NCBI RefSeq assembly: GCF_002940665.1
Contig: NZ_MIGY01000001.1
Coordinates: forward strand, 806,001-870,000
Reading direction: 5' to 3'
Length of the DNA stretch: 64,000 bases
Source: Xanthomonas arboricola
GTDB taxonomy: Bacteria; Pseudomonadota; Gammaproteobacteria; Xanthomonadales; Xanthomonadaceae
The notes under the pieces were generated by a model that did no database searches, was not told where the DNA came from, and saw only the letters and a program-made list of their open reading frames with translations. The position numbers were made by a program, and so were the translations under genes. Below, in pieces: positions 47,628 through 56,023 of this stretch; position 1 is the first letter of the stretch; each line of letters opens with the position of its first letter.

Positions 47628-47641
47628 TGCAATCGATTGTA
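47628..47641. promoter_or_regulatory. Candidate SuxR operator 2
   Basis: TGCAATCGATTGTA shares the CAATCGATTG core with operator 1. It lies 89 bp to its right and 104 bases upstream of suxA. Two like sites in a divergent gap suggest looping or joint control of both genes. Confidence 0.75.
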
Positions 47642-47744
47642 TTGCGGCGTATTACTGCGCTCGCACTGCAGGCCACACGGCCGCTCCCTGGGAGGGGACG
47701 ATGCAGGCGTCGGCATACCACCATCCGTGAGAGAGAGAACCGCG

Positions 47745-50201
47745 ATGTCCACCTTGCACACCCTGCGCCTGCATGCCCTGGCCTGCGCGGTCGCCTCCTG
47801 CCTGTGCGCGCCTGCCGCGCTGGCGCAGGACGCGACCACGGCCGCACCCGTCACGCCGCCGGCCGCCGACAGCGCCGCGGTCAATCTGGATTCGGTGTTC
47901 GTCACCGGCACCTCCACCGCCACCACCAAGCTGAAGTCCAGCGTGTCGGTGAGCACCGTCGGCGCCGAGGCGATCGAACAATCGGCGCCGCGCAGCACTG
48001 CGGAAATCTTCCGCAACATCCCCGGCATCCGCTCCGAATCCAGCGGTGGCGAAGGCAACGCCAACATCGCCGTGCGCGGCCTGCCGGTCGCTTCCGGCGG
48101 CGCCAAGTTCCTGCAGCTGCAGGAAGACGGCCTGCCGGTGATGGAGTTCGGCGATATCGCCTTCGGCAACTCGGACATCTTCCTGCGCTCGGATTTCACC
48201 CTGGACCGCATCGAAGCCATCCGCGGCGGCTCGGCATCGACGTTCACCAGCAATGCGCCCGGCGGCATCATCAACTTCATCAGCAAGACCGGCGACACCG
48301 CAGGCGGCAGCGTCGGCGTGAGCCGCGGCCTGGATTACGACAACACCCGCGTGGACTTCGACTACGGCGCGCCGTTCGCGGAAAACTGGCAGTTCAACAT
48401 CGGCGGCTTCTTCCGCCAGGGCGATGGCGTGCGCGATGCCGGTTACACCACCGACAAGGGCGGCCAGCTCAAGGCCAACCTGACCCGGCTGTTCGAGAAT
48501 GGTTATGTGCGCGTCTACGGCAAATACCTCAACGATCGCGCCGCCGGTTATCTGCCGGTGCCGACCTCCGTGCGTGGCCGCGACGGCTCGCCGGACCTGG
48601 GCGGCTTTGCCGGTTTCGATCCGGGCAACGACACCTTGTACAGCCGCAATTTCCGCACCGATGTCGGCCTGGACGGCAACAACCAGCCGCGCCGCACCGA
48701 CCTGGGCGACGGCATGCATCCGATCTCGCGCACCATCGGTGCTGAGGCCTGGTTCGACCTGGGCAGCGGCTGGAACCTGAGCGAGAAGTTCCGCATCGCC
48801 GACAACAGCGGCCGCTTCGTCAGCCCGTTCCCGGCCGAGGTCACCGATGCCGCCACGCTCGCCGCGTCCATCGGTGGCGCCGGCGCGCAACTGGTGCAGG
48901 CCAGCGGCCCGGACGCCGGTCAGGCCTACACCGGCAACGCGATCCGCACGCATCTGTTCAACGTGGCGATCAACGACCTGGGCAACGTCACCAACGACCT
49001 CAGCGTCTCGCGCGCGTTCGGCGGTGACGGCCGCACGCTCAACCTGCGCATGGGCTATTACAGCTCGCGCCAGACCATCGACATGGACTGGACCTGGAAC
49101 TCCTACGTGCAGAGCCTGGGCCGCGATTCGCGCCTGCTCAACGTGGTCGACGCCGGCGGCGTGTCGCGTTCGCAAAACGGTTTGTATGCGTACGGCACCC
49201 CGTTCTGGGGCGATTGCTGCATCACCCGCAGCTACGACGTGCGCTATGACGTCAATGCGCCCTATGTCGCACTGACCTTCGACAGCGGCAAGTTCAGCAT
49301 CGACGGCAGCCTGCGTTACGACATGGGCGATGCACGCGGCAGCTATGCCGGCACCGCGATCGCGCAGAATCTGGACGTTAACGGCGATGGCGTGATCCAG
49401 CCGGTGGAACAGCGCGTGGCCACGGTCGATACCGCCAACGCGCGGCCGGTGGATTACGACTGGAATTACCTGTCGTACTCGCTGGGCAGCAATTACCTGA
49501 TCAACAACGACCTGGGCGCGTTCGCGCGCATCAGCCGCGGCGCACGCGCCAATGCCGACCGCCTGCTGTTCGGCGTGGTCCGCGACGACGGCTCGGTCTC
49601 CTCCGATGAAGGCGTCAACGTGGTCCGCCAGGCCGAAGCCGGCCTGAAGTGGCGCCGCGACGGCCTGAGCCTGTTCGCCACCGCGTTCTCGGCGCGCACC
49701 GAGGAACAGAACTTCGAAGTCACCAGCCAGCGCTTTTTCAACCGCAGCTACGAGGCGCACGGCGTGGAGCTGGAAGCCAGCTACCGCTACGAAGGCTTCA
49801 CCGTCAACGGCGGCCTGACCTGGACCGATGCGCAGATTTCCAAGGACCAGATCACGCCGCAAAACACCGGCAACGTGCCGCGTCGCCAGGCCGATGTGGT
49901 GTGGCAGTTGACGCCCAGCTATCGCGGCGACGGCTACCAGTTCGGCATCAACCTGATCGGCACCACCGATGCCTACACCCAGGATTCCAATCAGCTGAAG
50001 ATGCCGGGCTACACGCAGGTGAACCTGTTCGGCGACTACCGCGTGACCGACGCACTCACCGTCGCGCTCAACGTCAACAACCTGTTCAACACCTTCGGCC
50101 TGACCGAGGCCGAGGAAGCCAGCATCCCGGCCAACGGCATCATCCGTGCACGCTCGATTGCCGGCCGCACCACCAGCATCAGCCTGCGTTACGACTTCTA
50201 A
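47745..50201 (+). CDS. suxA: TonB-dependent receptor for sucrose
   Basis: The 818-residue protein has a signal peptide ending near APAALAQD, a TonB-box-like VNLDSVFVTG, a plug domain (AEIFRNIPGIRSESSGGEGN, FTLDRIEAIRGGSASTFTSN) and a large barrel ending ISLRYDF. In the known sux locus this receptor carries sucrose across the outer membrane with high affinity. The ATG at 47745 follows a GAGAGAGAA site. It is followed 34 bases later by suxB in the same direction. Confidence 0.94.
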   Translation: MSTLHTLRLHALACAVASCLCAPAALAQDATTAAPVTPPAADSAAVNLDSVFVTGTSTATTKLKSSVSVSTVGAEAIEQSAPRSTAEIFRNIPGIRSESSGGEGNANIAVRGLPVASGGAKFLQLQEDGLPVMEFGDIAFGNSDIFLRSDFTLDRIEAIRGGSASTFTSNAPGGIINFISKTGDTAGGSVGVSRGLDYDNTRVDFDYGAPFAENWQFNIGGFFRQGDGVRDAGYTTDKGGQLKANLTRLFENGYVRVYGKYLNDRAAGYLPVPTSVRGRDGSPDLGGFAGFDPGNDTLYSRNFRTDVGLDGNNQPRRTDLGDGMHPISRTIGAEAWFDLGSGWNLSEKFRIADNSGRFVSPFPAEVTDAATLAASIGGAGAQLVQASGPDAGQAYTGNAIRTHLFNVAINDLGNVTNDLSVSRAFGGDGRTLNLRMGYYSSRQTIDMDWTWNSYVQSLGRDSRLLNVVDAGGVSRSQNGLYAYGTPFWGDCCITRSYDVRYDVNAPYVALTFDSGKFSIDGSLRYDMGDARGSYAGTAIAQNLDVNGDGVIQPVEQRVATVDTANARPVDYDWNYLSYSLGSNYLINNDLGAFARISRGARANADRLLFGVVRDDGSVSSDEGVNVVRQAEAGLKWRRDGLSLFATAFSARTEEQNFEVTSQRFFNRSYEAHGVELEASYRYEGFTVNGGLTWTDAQISKDQITPQNTGNVPRRQADVVWQLTPSYRGDGYQFGINLIGTTDAYTQDSNQLKMPGYTQVNLFGDYRVTDALTVALNVNNLFNTFGLTEAEEASIPANGIIRARSIAGRTTSISLRYDF

Positions 50202-50235
50202 GGACCCCTCGCCGGGTTCGTCCCGGCGCTTGCCA

Positions 50236-52155
50236 ATGAGCACCTCCCCCACCGATTTCACTGCTTTGCGCGCAGCCTTTGCCGCGCCACTGGATGCCCA
50301 GCGTGCGAGCGCGCTGTTGCCGCGCTTCGACCGGCATGCACCGCGTCTGCTGGATGCGTTGCACGCCTTGTACGGCGCACGCCCCGACGCTGCGTCCTGG
50401 TTGACGCAGTGGCTGGCTGCGTTGGGCAACCACGCACAGCAGCGCCCGCAGGCGCTGCAACAGCTGGACCTCACGCGTCAGCCCGGCTGGTTCGGCGAGC
50501 AGCACATGCTGGGCTACAGCGCGTACGTAGACCGCTTTGCCGGCACCCTGCAAGGCGTGGCCGAACGCGTGCCGTATCTACAGGAACTGGGCGTGCGCTA
50601 TCTGCACCTGCTGCCGTTTCTGCGGGCACGCGCCGGCGATAACGATGGCGGCTTTGCGGTCAGCGATTACGGCCAGGTCGAACCGGGCCTGGGCAGCAAC
50701 GACGATCTCGTCGCGCTGACCACGCGCCTGCGCGAAGCCGGCATCAGCCTGTGCGCGGATTTCGTGCTCAACCATACCGCCGACGATCACGCCTGGGCGC
50801 AGGCGGCGCGGGCCGGCGATGCGCGCTATCTCGATTACTACCACCACTTCGCCGATCGCACCCTGCCCGACCAGTACGAAGCCACATTGGGACAGGTCTT
50901 CCCGCACACTGCACCCGGCAACTTCACCTGGGTGGACGACACCGGCCAGTGGATGTGGACCACGTTCTATCCCTATCAGTGGGATCTGAACTGGAGCAAC
51001 CCGGCGGTGTTCGGCGAGATGGCGCTGGCGATGCTGCAGCTGGCCAATCTGGGTGTGGAAGCGTTCCGCCTGGATTCCACCGCGTATCTGTGGAAGCGCA
51101 CCGGCACCGACTGCATGAATCAACCCGAGGCGCATACCTTGCTGGTGGCGCTGCGCGCGGTCACCGATATCGTTGCGCCGTCGGTGGTGATGAAGGCCGA
51201 AGCCATCGTGCCGATGACGCAATTGCCGCCCTACTTCGGCAGCGCTGCGGACCAGGGCCACGAATGCCACCTGGCCTATCACAGCACGCTGATGGCGGCC
51301 GGCTGGTCGGCGCTGGCGCTGCAACGCGGCGACATCCTGCACAACGTCATCGCACATAGCCCGCCATTGCCGGCCAATTGCGCGTGGCTGAGCTATGTGC
51401 GCTGCCACGACGACATCGGCTGGAACGTGCTGCAACACGAGGCCGCCGGCAATGCCGCGCAGCCGCCGTTCGCGCTGCGCGATGTCGCGCGCTTCTTTGC
51501 AAATGAGGTGCCGGGCAGTTATGCGCGTGGCGAGAGCTTCCAGAGCAGTGGCGACGGCGTGCACGGCACCAACGGCATGGCCGCGGCACTGGCCGGGATT
51601 CAGGCCGCACAGGCGTCGGGCGATGCAGCGGCGTTGAGCATGGCGGTGGACCGGCTGGTATTGCTATATGCCATCGCGCTGGCGATGCCGGGCGTGCCGT
51701 TGATCTACATGGGCGACGAACTCGCCCTGTCCAACGACGGTAGCTACCGCGACGATCCGCAGCGTCGGCACGAAGGCCGCTGGTTGCATCGTCCGGCAAT
51801 GGATTGGCCGCTTGCGGCGCAGCGCGAGGATGCGGGCAGCCCGAGCGGCACGGTGTATCGCCGGCTACGTGGACTGATCCGGCAACGTGCTGCGCTGCCC
51901 GCACTGGCCGCCGATCAGGCGCTGGGTAGCGTTGCGCTGGGCGATCCGCGCCTGTTTGCATTGACGCGTGGCGATGGCTTCTTGGCTGTGCACAACTTCG
52001 GCGACCAACCGCTGACGGTGGCGCTTGCCGCGATCGGAGATGGCCGATGGAAGGTGTTGGCGGATGGCGGTGAGGAGGCTGCCGAATCGCTGGGCGATGA
52101 CATGCGGCTGGTGCTGCCGGCGTATGCAGTGCGCTGGCTTGAGCGTATTGCCTGA
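50236..52155 (+). CDS. suxB: GH13 sucrose hydrolase / amylosucrase
   Basis: The 639-residue protein has the GH13_4 fold. The catalytic nucleophile is Asp280 in VEAFRLDST, the acid/base is Glu322 in VVMKAEAIVP, and the third carboxylate is near Asp392 in VRCHDDIGWN. The order and spacing match the Xanthomonas sucrose hydrolase, which hydrolyses sucrose and makes little or no glucan, unlike Neisseria amylosucrase to which it is homologous. No signal peptide is present, so it acts on imported sucrose in the cytoplasm. The ATG at 50236 begins MSTSPTDFTALR. It is the last step of the sux uptake route. Confidence 0.94.
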   Translation: MSTSPTDFTALRAAFAAPLDAQRASALLPRFDRHAPRLLDALHALYGARPDAASWLTQWLAALGNHAQQRPQALQQLDLTRQPGWFGEQHMLGYSAYVDRFAGTLQGVAERVPYLQELGVRYLHLLPFLRARAGDNDGGFAVSDYGQVEPGLGSNDDLVALTTRLREAGISLCADFVLNHTADDHAWAQAARAGDARYLDYYHHFADRTLPDQYEATLGQVFPHTAPGNFTWVDDTGQWMWTTFYPYQWDLNWSNPAVFGEMALAMLQLANLGVEAFRLDSTAYLWKRTGTDCMNQPEAHTLLVALRAVTDIVAPSVVMKAEAIVPMTQLPPYFGSAADQGHECHLAYHSTLMAAGWSALALQRGDILHNVIAHSPPLPANCAWLSYVRCHDDIGWNVLQHEAAGNAAQPPFALRDVARFFANEVPGSYARGESFQSSGDGVHGTNGMAAALAGIQAAQASGDAAALSMAVDRLVLLYAIALAMPGVPLIYMGDELALSNDGSYRDDPQRRHEGRWLHRPAMDWPLAAQREDAGSPSGTVYRRLRGLIRQRAALPALAADQALGSVALGDPRLFALTRGDGFLAVHNFGDQPLTVALAAIGDGRWKVLADGGEEAAESLGDDMRLVLPAYAVRWLERIA

Positions 52156-52626
52156 ACGATTTTGTGCAGCTTTGTAGCGCTCTTGCAGGGCGGACAATCT
52201 GCGCTAATGCGGACGATCTGCGGCCTGGCAGCAGGGCCCTTGCCCGTCCACCGTCGCGGGACACGCCGCAAGTACGTCCGTGTAGGCTCTTACGCGGCAT
52301 CCATGCCGCGTAAGGTCCCGCGACGGTGGACGGACAAGTGCCAGTCGGGATGGTCGGTGCGCCTGGTTGCAAGCGCGGGACTGGGTCGGGCTGTCGGATG
52401 CTGCGACATTCCGAAGGCCCACGACGAAGGACGCTAGAACTGCACTCACCGTCGGACAGGTGCGGCCACCGCTCGGCACCGGTATGTACCACTCGTACAC
52501 GCGGTTGCTCCGCAACGTCCGCACCACACCTGACGACTACTCGCTCCGTTTTGCTAGCCGCCCCGAATCAAACGTCGCGATGTCTTCCGGTGGCCGTCCA
52601 TCCCGCCCCACACGAAGGCCGCAGAA
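52156..52626. other. Convergent intergenic region after suxB with a long hairpin element
   Basis: The 471-bp gap between suxB and the DJ-1 gene holds one type A hairpin (52237-52340, listed separately) and otherwise no supported gene or signal. Confidence 0.65.
52237..52340. repeat. Long hairpin element, type A core
   Basis: Arms 52237-52262 and 52315-52340 pair at 24 of 26 positions around the core ACGCCGCAAGTACGTCC and the GCGGCATCCATGCCGC palindrome. It carries the same core as the leuA-leuB elements but different arms. Confidence 0.85.
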
Positions 52627-53307
52627 TCAGCGCTTCGACAACTCGAGCAACGCCTCGGCAGCCTTCTCCGAGGAAGCCGGGTTCTGGCCGGTGACCAGCA
52701 AGCCATCGGTGACCACATGCACGCCCCAGTCGGCGCCTTTCTCGTAGCGGCCGCCAAGTTCGGTCAGCACGTCCTCGACCAGGAACGGCACGATCTTGGT
52801 CAGGCCTACGCCCTCTTCTTCGCTATTGGTGAAACCGGTGACGCGGCGGCCGTCGACCAACGGCTTGCCATCGCTGCCCTTGACCCGGCGCAGCGCGCCC
52901 GGTGCGTGGCACACCAGGCCATGCGGCTTGTTGGCCGCGGCGAACGCTTCGATCAGCGCGATCGAATCTGCGTCTTCGGCCAGATCCCACAACGGACCAT
53001 GGCCACCTGGGTAGAACACCGCATCGAAGTCATCGGCCTTGACGTCCGTCAGGCGCTGCGTGCTGGCCAGCGCCTGCTGCGCGTCGGTGTCCTGCTTGAA
53101 GCGCTTGGTGGCCTCGGTCTGTGCGTCGGGCTCGTCGCTCTTGGGGTCCAGCGGCGGCTGGCCACCCTTGGGCGAGACCAGGGTGATGTCTGCACCGGCA
53201 TCCTTGAACACGTAATACGGCGCGGCGAATTCCTCCAGCCAGAAGCCGGTCTTCTTGCCGGTACCGCCGAGTTGGTCGTGGGAAGTGAGCACCATCAGGA
53301 TCTTCAT
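52627..53307 (-). CDS. DJ-1/PfpI family type 1 glutamine amidotransferase-like protein
   Basis: The 226-residue protein has a conserved nucleophile Cys133 in HGLVCHAPGAL, an acidic partner in the GFWLEEFAAPYYVF segment (Glu25/Glu26) and the VFYPGGHGPLWDL loop. It resembles the HchA/Hsp31-like glyoxalase III group that acts on methylglyoxal or glycated targets, but activity cannot be assigned with certainty. The ATG at 53307 was chosen because the fold starts there. It stands alone between the sux cluster and the QEGLA gene. Confidence 0.92.
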   Translation of the reverse strand: MKILMVLTSHDQLGGTGKKTGFWLEEFAAPYYVFKDAGADITLVSPKGGQPPLDPKSDEPDAQTEATKRFKQDTDAQQALASTQRLTDVKADDFDAVFYPGGHGPLWDLAEDADSIALIEAFAAANKPHGLVCHAPGALRRVKGSDGKPLVDGRRVTGFTNSEEEGVGLTKIVPFLVEDVLTELGGRYEKGADWGVHVVTDGLLVTGQNPASSEKAAEALLELSKR

Positions 53308-53491
53308 CGCATTGCCTCGTGTCATGGCCCATCTCGGGCAAGGCGAGCAGTGTCCGGTGCGGCCCGTTGCAGCATCGTGTAGAACGCGTCGGCACGATGC
53401 TTACGGTTCAGCGCCTTGCAGTGGTAGCAATGCAATGCCAGGCATGCGTCATGTACTGCGCTTTGTCACCCGACCCGCGCCTGCGGCAGCT

Positions 53492-53519
53492 TTGCCGCGC
53501 CAGCGCGCCGGCGCGGCAA
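53492..53519 (-). terminator. GC-rich hairpin after the QEGLA gene
   Basis: A perfect 10-bp stem TTGCCGCGCC/GGCGCGGCAA with an eight-base loop lies 25 bases past the stop. There is no T run, so termination is only possible. Confidence 0.4.
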
Positions 53520-53544
53520 CTGCGCGCAAGTTGCCCGGCAAGCG

Positions 53545-54807
53545 TCAGACGTTCATCGCCGGTGGCTGCAGCTGATCCATGCGGATGCGATTGGCGAACA
53601 ACGAAAACGCCAGCATGCCGGCCAGGCCGCTGACCCGGCTCACCCACGGTGGCAGCCAGCGCGGGGCGACCAGCACGCCGCTGTCGAACAAGGGCGCAAG
53701 CCGCGTCACATCGCCCAGGGCCATCTTGCCGGCGAACAGATACCGGCATAGCTGCAACTGATCGCGCTGCAGCGCATGCCGGAAGAAGGTGTGCACTGCC
53801 ACCAGTCCGCGCAGGTACACCGTGTCCTTGGTGAAGGCACCGCCGCCGGAGGTCGGCACGCCGCGGAACACACGCTGCGCCGAGGAAAAACTCTCCGCCG
53901 CGCTCTGCCCGCCTGCGGTGAAATAGCGGAACACCTCGATGAAGTCCGCGCCCGAGCGCGCCATCGCGATCGCCTCGATACGCAGGCTGATGCGCTTCAT
54001 GCGTTCGATATCGATGCTGCCGGTGATCTGCTCGGCAAACGTCGCCAGGCCTTCCTGGGTTGCGGTGGTCCGCGGCGAGGAAATGCCCAGGCTGGGCAGA
54101 TGCACCTGCGCGCGCCCGTTGAGTGCGGTCAGCGAATGCACCAGCGCCTCGTGATGGAACAACTGCGCGCGGTCGTAATCGCTGAAGGTGGCACCGCTGC
54201 GCAGGCGGATGCGATGCGCGCCGGCCGCCGCCTTGGCGAGCAGATCCGGATCCAGGGTGACGGTGATGACGCGCCCTTCGAAGAACGCGTCCAGATCGTT
54301 CTGCAACTGCATGCGCAAGGCGGTTGCCGACACCGGCACCTGCTCTTCCGGCGCCAGCAGTTCGCGGTCCAGTTCCTGCGCGATCTGGATGAAGTGCCGC
54401 GCTGCCTCGCGCGTGCTCGGGCCGTTGCCCGGCATCGGGTCGTCGGGCACGCCGAACAACTGCGCCGAGTAATCGCTGACTGCGGGGGTGCCCAATGATT
54501 CCAGCAGGCCGGCGGCCAGGCCCCAGCTATGGGTCGAGTCGATCAGGTAGGCGCCCAGCGGATGATGCGGATCGGCAGCTTTTGCAATGGCCGCCAGCTC
54601 GCGGCGGGTATCGCCGAAATCCAGTGCCGGATACTCCACCTGCGGCAGCTCCGGCTGGCCACGCGCCACGCTCTGCAGGAACGGCTCCTGCAGCGAGCGC
54701 GGCCAGCTGGCCAGCGCGAGCAGGCGCACGCCGCGCACGGCCTTGACCAGGCGCGCATCCAGCGCCGCATGATGGACGATGTCCGGCGGCCCCTTGCGCG
54801 ATGGCAT
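53545..54807 (-). CDS. QEGLA-motif protein (DUF1704, flavohemoglobin expression-modulating family)
   Basis: The 420-residue protein carries the family motif TATQEGLATFAEQ about 30 residues after LFHHEALVHSLTALNG, a layout suggesting a zinc metallopeptidase-like site. The family was named for an effect on flavohemoglobin levels; its biochemical activity is unknown. A short hydrophobic stretch near the end (VSGLAGMLAFSLFANRIR) may touch the membrane. Its ATG overlaps the rsgA stop (TGATG), so the two are co-translated. Confidence 0.88.
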   Translation of the reverse strand: MPSRKGPPDIVHHAALDARLVKAVRGVRLLALASWPRSLQEPFLQSVARGQPELPQVEYPALDFGDTRRELAAIAKAADPHHPLGAYLIDSTHSWGLAAGLLESLGTPAVSDYSAQLFGVPDDPMPGNGPSTREAARHFIQIAQELDRELLAPEEQVPVSATALRMQLQNDLDAFFEGRVITVTLDPDLLAKAAAGAHRIRLRSGATFSDYDRAQLFHHEALVHSLTALNGRAQVHLPSLGISSPRTTATQEGLATFAEQITGSIDIERMKRISLRIEAIAMARSGADFIEVFRYFTAGGQSAAESFSSAQRVFRGVPTSGGGAFTKDTVYLRGLVAVHTFFRHALQRDQLQLCRYLFAGKMALGDVTRLAPLFDSGVLVAPRWLPPWVSRVSGLAGMLAFSLFANRIRMDQLQPPAMNV

Positions 54808-55898
54808 CAGCGGCGTCCGTTGCGGTCGACGCTGGCAGGCCGCCGGCCCGATCCCTTGCCCCGGTTGTTCTGAGCCAGGCGTGTGGCGAGCTTTTCGGCC
54901 GCTGCGGCCACTTCCACGCGCAGCTTCATGTAATTGGCTACCCGCTCCGGATCCAGCGTATCGGCCTCGATCGCAGCACGCACCGCACAGCCGGGCTCGG
55001 CGACATGCGCGCAATCGTTGAAGCGGCACTGCGCCGCCAGCGCTTCCACATCCGAGAAGCCGCCCTCGGCCAGATCCTCTTCGCCGGTGGGCTTGAGCTC
55101 GCGCATGCCGGGCGTATCGATCAGGCAGGCACCGGACGGCAACGGAATCAAGGCGCGATGGGTGGTGGTATGCCGGCCGCGCGAATCGTTCTCGCGCACC
55201 GCATTGGTCTTCATTTTCTGCGACCCGAGCAAGGTATTGGTCAGCGTCGACTTGCCCGCACCGGACGAGCCCACCAGCACTGCGGTGCGGCCATCGCCCA
55301 GCCACGGCCGCAACGCTGCCACGCTGTGCGGATCCTTGGCATTGACTGCGCGTAGCGGGATGTTCTGCGCTTCCAGTTCCTCCAGCACCGCCAATGCGTC
55401 CTCGGCGTATTCGGTCTGGTCGGCCTTGGTCAGCACCACCACCGGCTCGGCACCGCCGCCGCCGACCAGCAGCAGATAGCGTTCGATGCGGCGCGGATTG
55501 AAGTCCGCATCCAGCCCGCACACGATGAACACCGTATCGATGTTGGCCGCGATCACCTGCTGGTGGTAATGCTCGCCGGCCGCGCCGCGCTTGATCGAGG
55601 TGCGCCGCGGCAGCAAGGCCACGATGCGCTTGCCCTCCATCAGCACCCAATCGCCCACCGACGCCCGCTCGTGGCTGGGAAACCGCGGCCGCTGCCACTC
55701 CGGCAACGACTCGGCCTTGAGACCGGCCTCCGCCGTATCGGCCACCACATAGCCGGTGCGGTGCTGCTCCACCACCCGCGCCGGCAGTGCCTGCGGATGC
55801 GCAGCGAAGAGCGCCTGCCAGGCCGGATCCTCGGCAGGGCCAGGCCAGGGCCAGCCGATGGATTGGAGGGTGGGGTAATCGGGGGGCGCGTTGCTCAT
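54807..55898 (-). CDS. rsgA: Ribosome small subunit-dependent GTPase A
   Basis: The 363-residue protein assists late 30S subunit maturation. It has the circularly permuted GTPase order expected of RsgA: an OB-fold first, G4 (VVLTKADQ), G1 P-loop (GSSGAGKSTLTN) and G3 (LIDTPGMREL), then a zinc knuckle (CRFNDCAHVAEPGCAV) and a basic tail. Length is normal for the family. It heads a two-gene unit with the QEGLA protein gene. Confidence 0.96.
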   Translation of the reverse strand: MSNAPPDYPTLQSIGWPWPGPAEDPAWQALFAAHPQALPARVVEQHRTGYVVADTAEAGLKAESLPEWQRPRFPSHERASVGDWVLMEGKRIVALLPRRTSIKRGAAGEHYHQQVIAANIDTVFIVCGLDADFNPRRIERYLLLVGGGGAEPVVVLTKADQTEYAEDALAVLEELEAQNIPLRAVNAKDPHSVAALRPWLGDGRTAVLVGSSGAGKSTLTNTLLGSQKMKTNAVRENDSRGRHTTTHRALIPLPSGACLIDTPGMRELKPTGEEDLAEGGFSDVEALAAQCRFNDCAHVAEPGCAVRAAIEADTLDPERVANYMKLRVEVAAAAEKLATRLAQNNRGKGSGRRPASVDRNGRR

Positions 55899-55968
55899 GG
55901 GGCGATTCTACGCCCACAGCTATTTGCGTCATCCACCAGCACGCAATGACAAATGGCTTGTAGTCAAA

Positions 55969-55999
55969 CCCCGCAAAACCCATGACGGCTTTTGCGGGG
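55969..55999 (-). terminator. Hairpin terminator after the RTX gene
   Basis: A perfect 10-bp stem CCCCGCAAAA/TTTTGCGGGG with an 11-base loop lies 25 bases past the RTX stop. It is followed on the minus strand by GGTTTGAC, a short T run. Confidence 0.6.
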
Positions 56000-56023
56000 A
56001 AAGGATTCAGCAATAACTGACCG

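Noticed and set aside
47652-50474. 940-codon minus-strand frame opposite suxA
   Set aside because: It has no domain, is compositionally skewed, and fully overlaps a well-supported TonB receptor.
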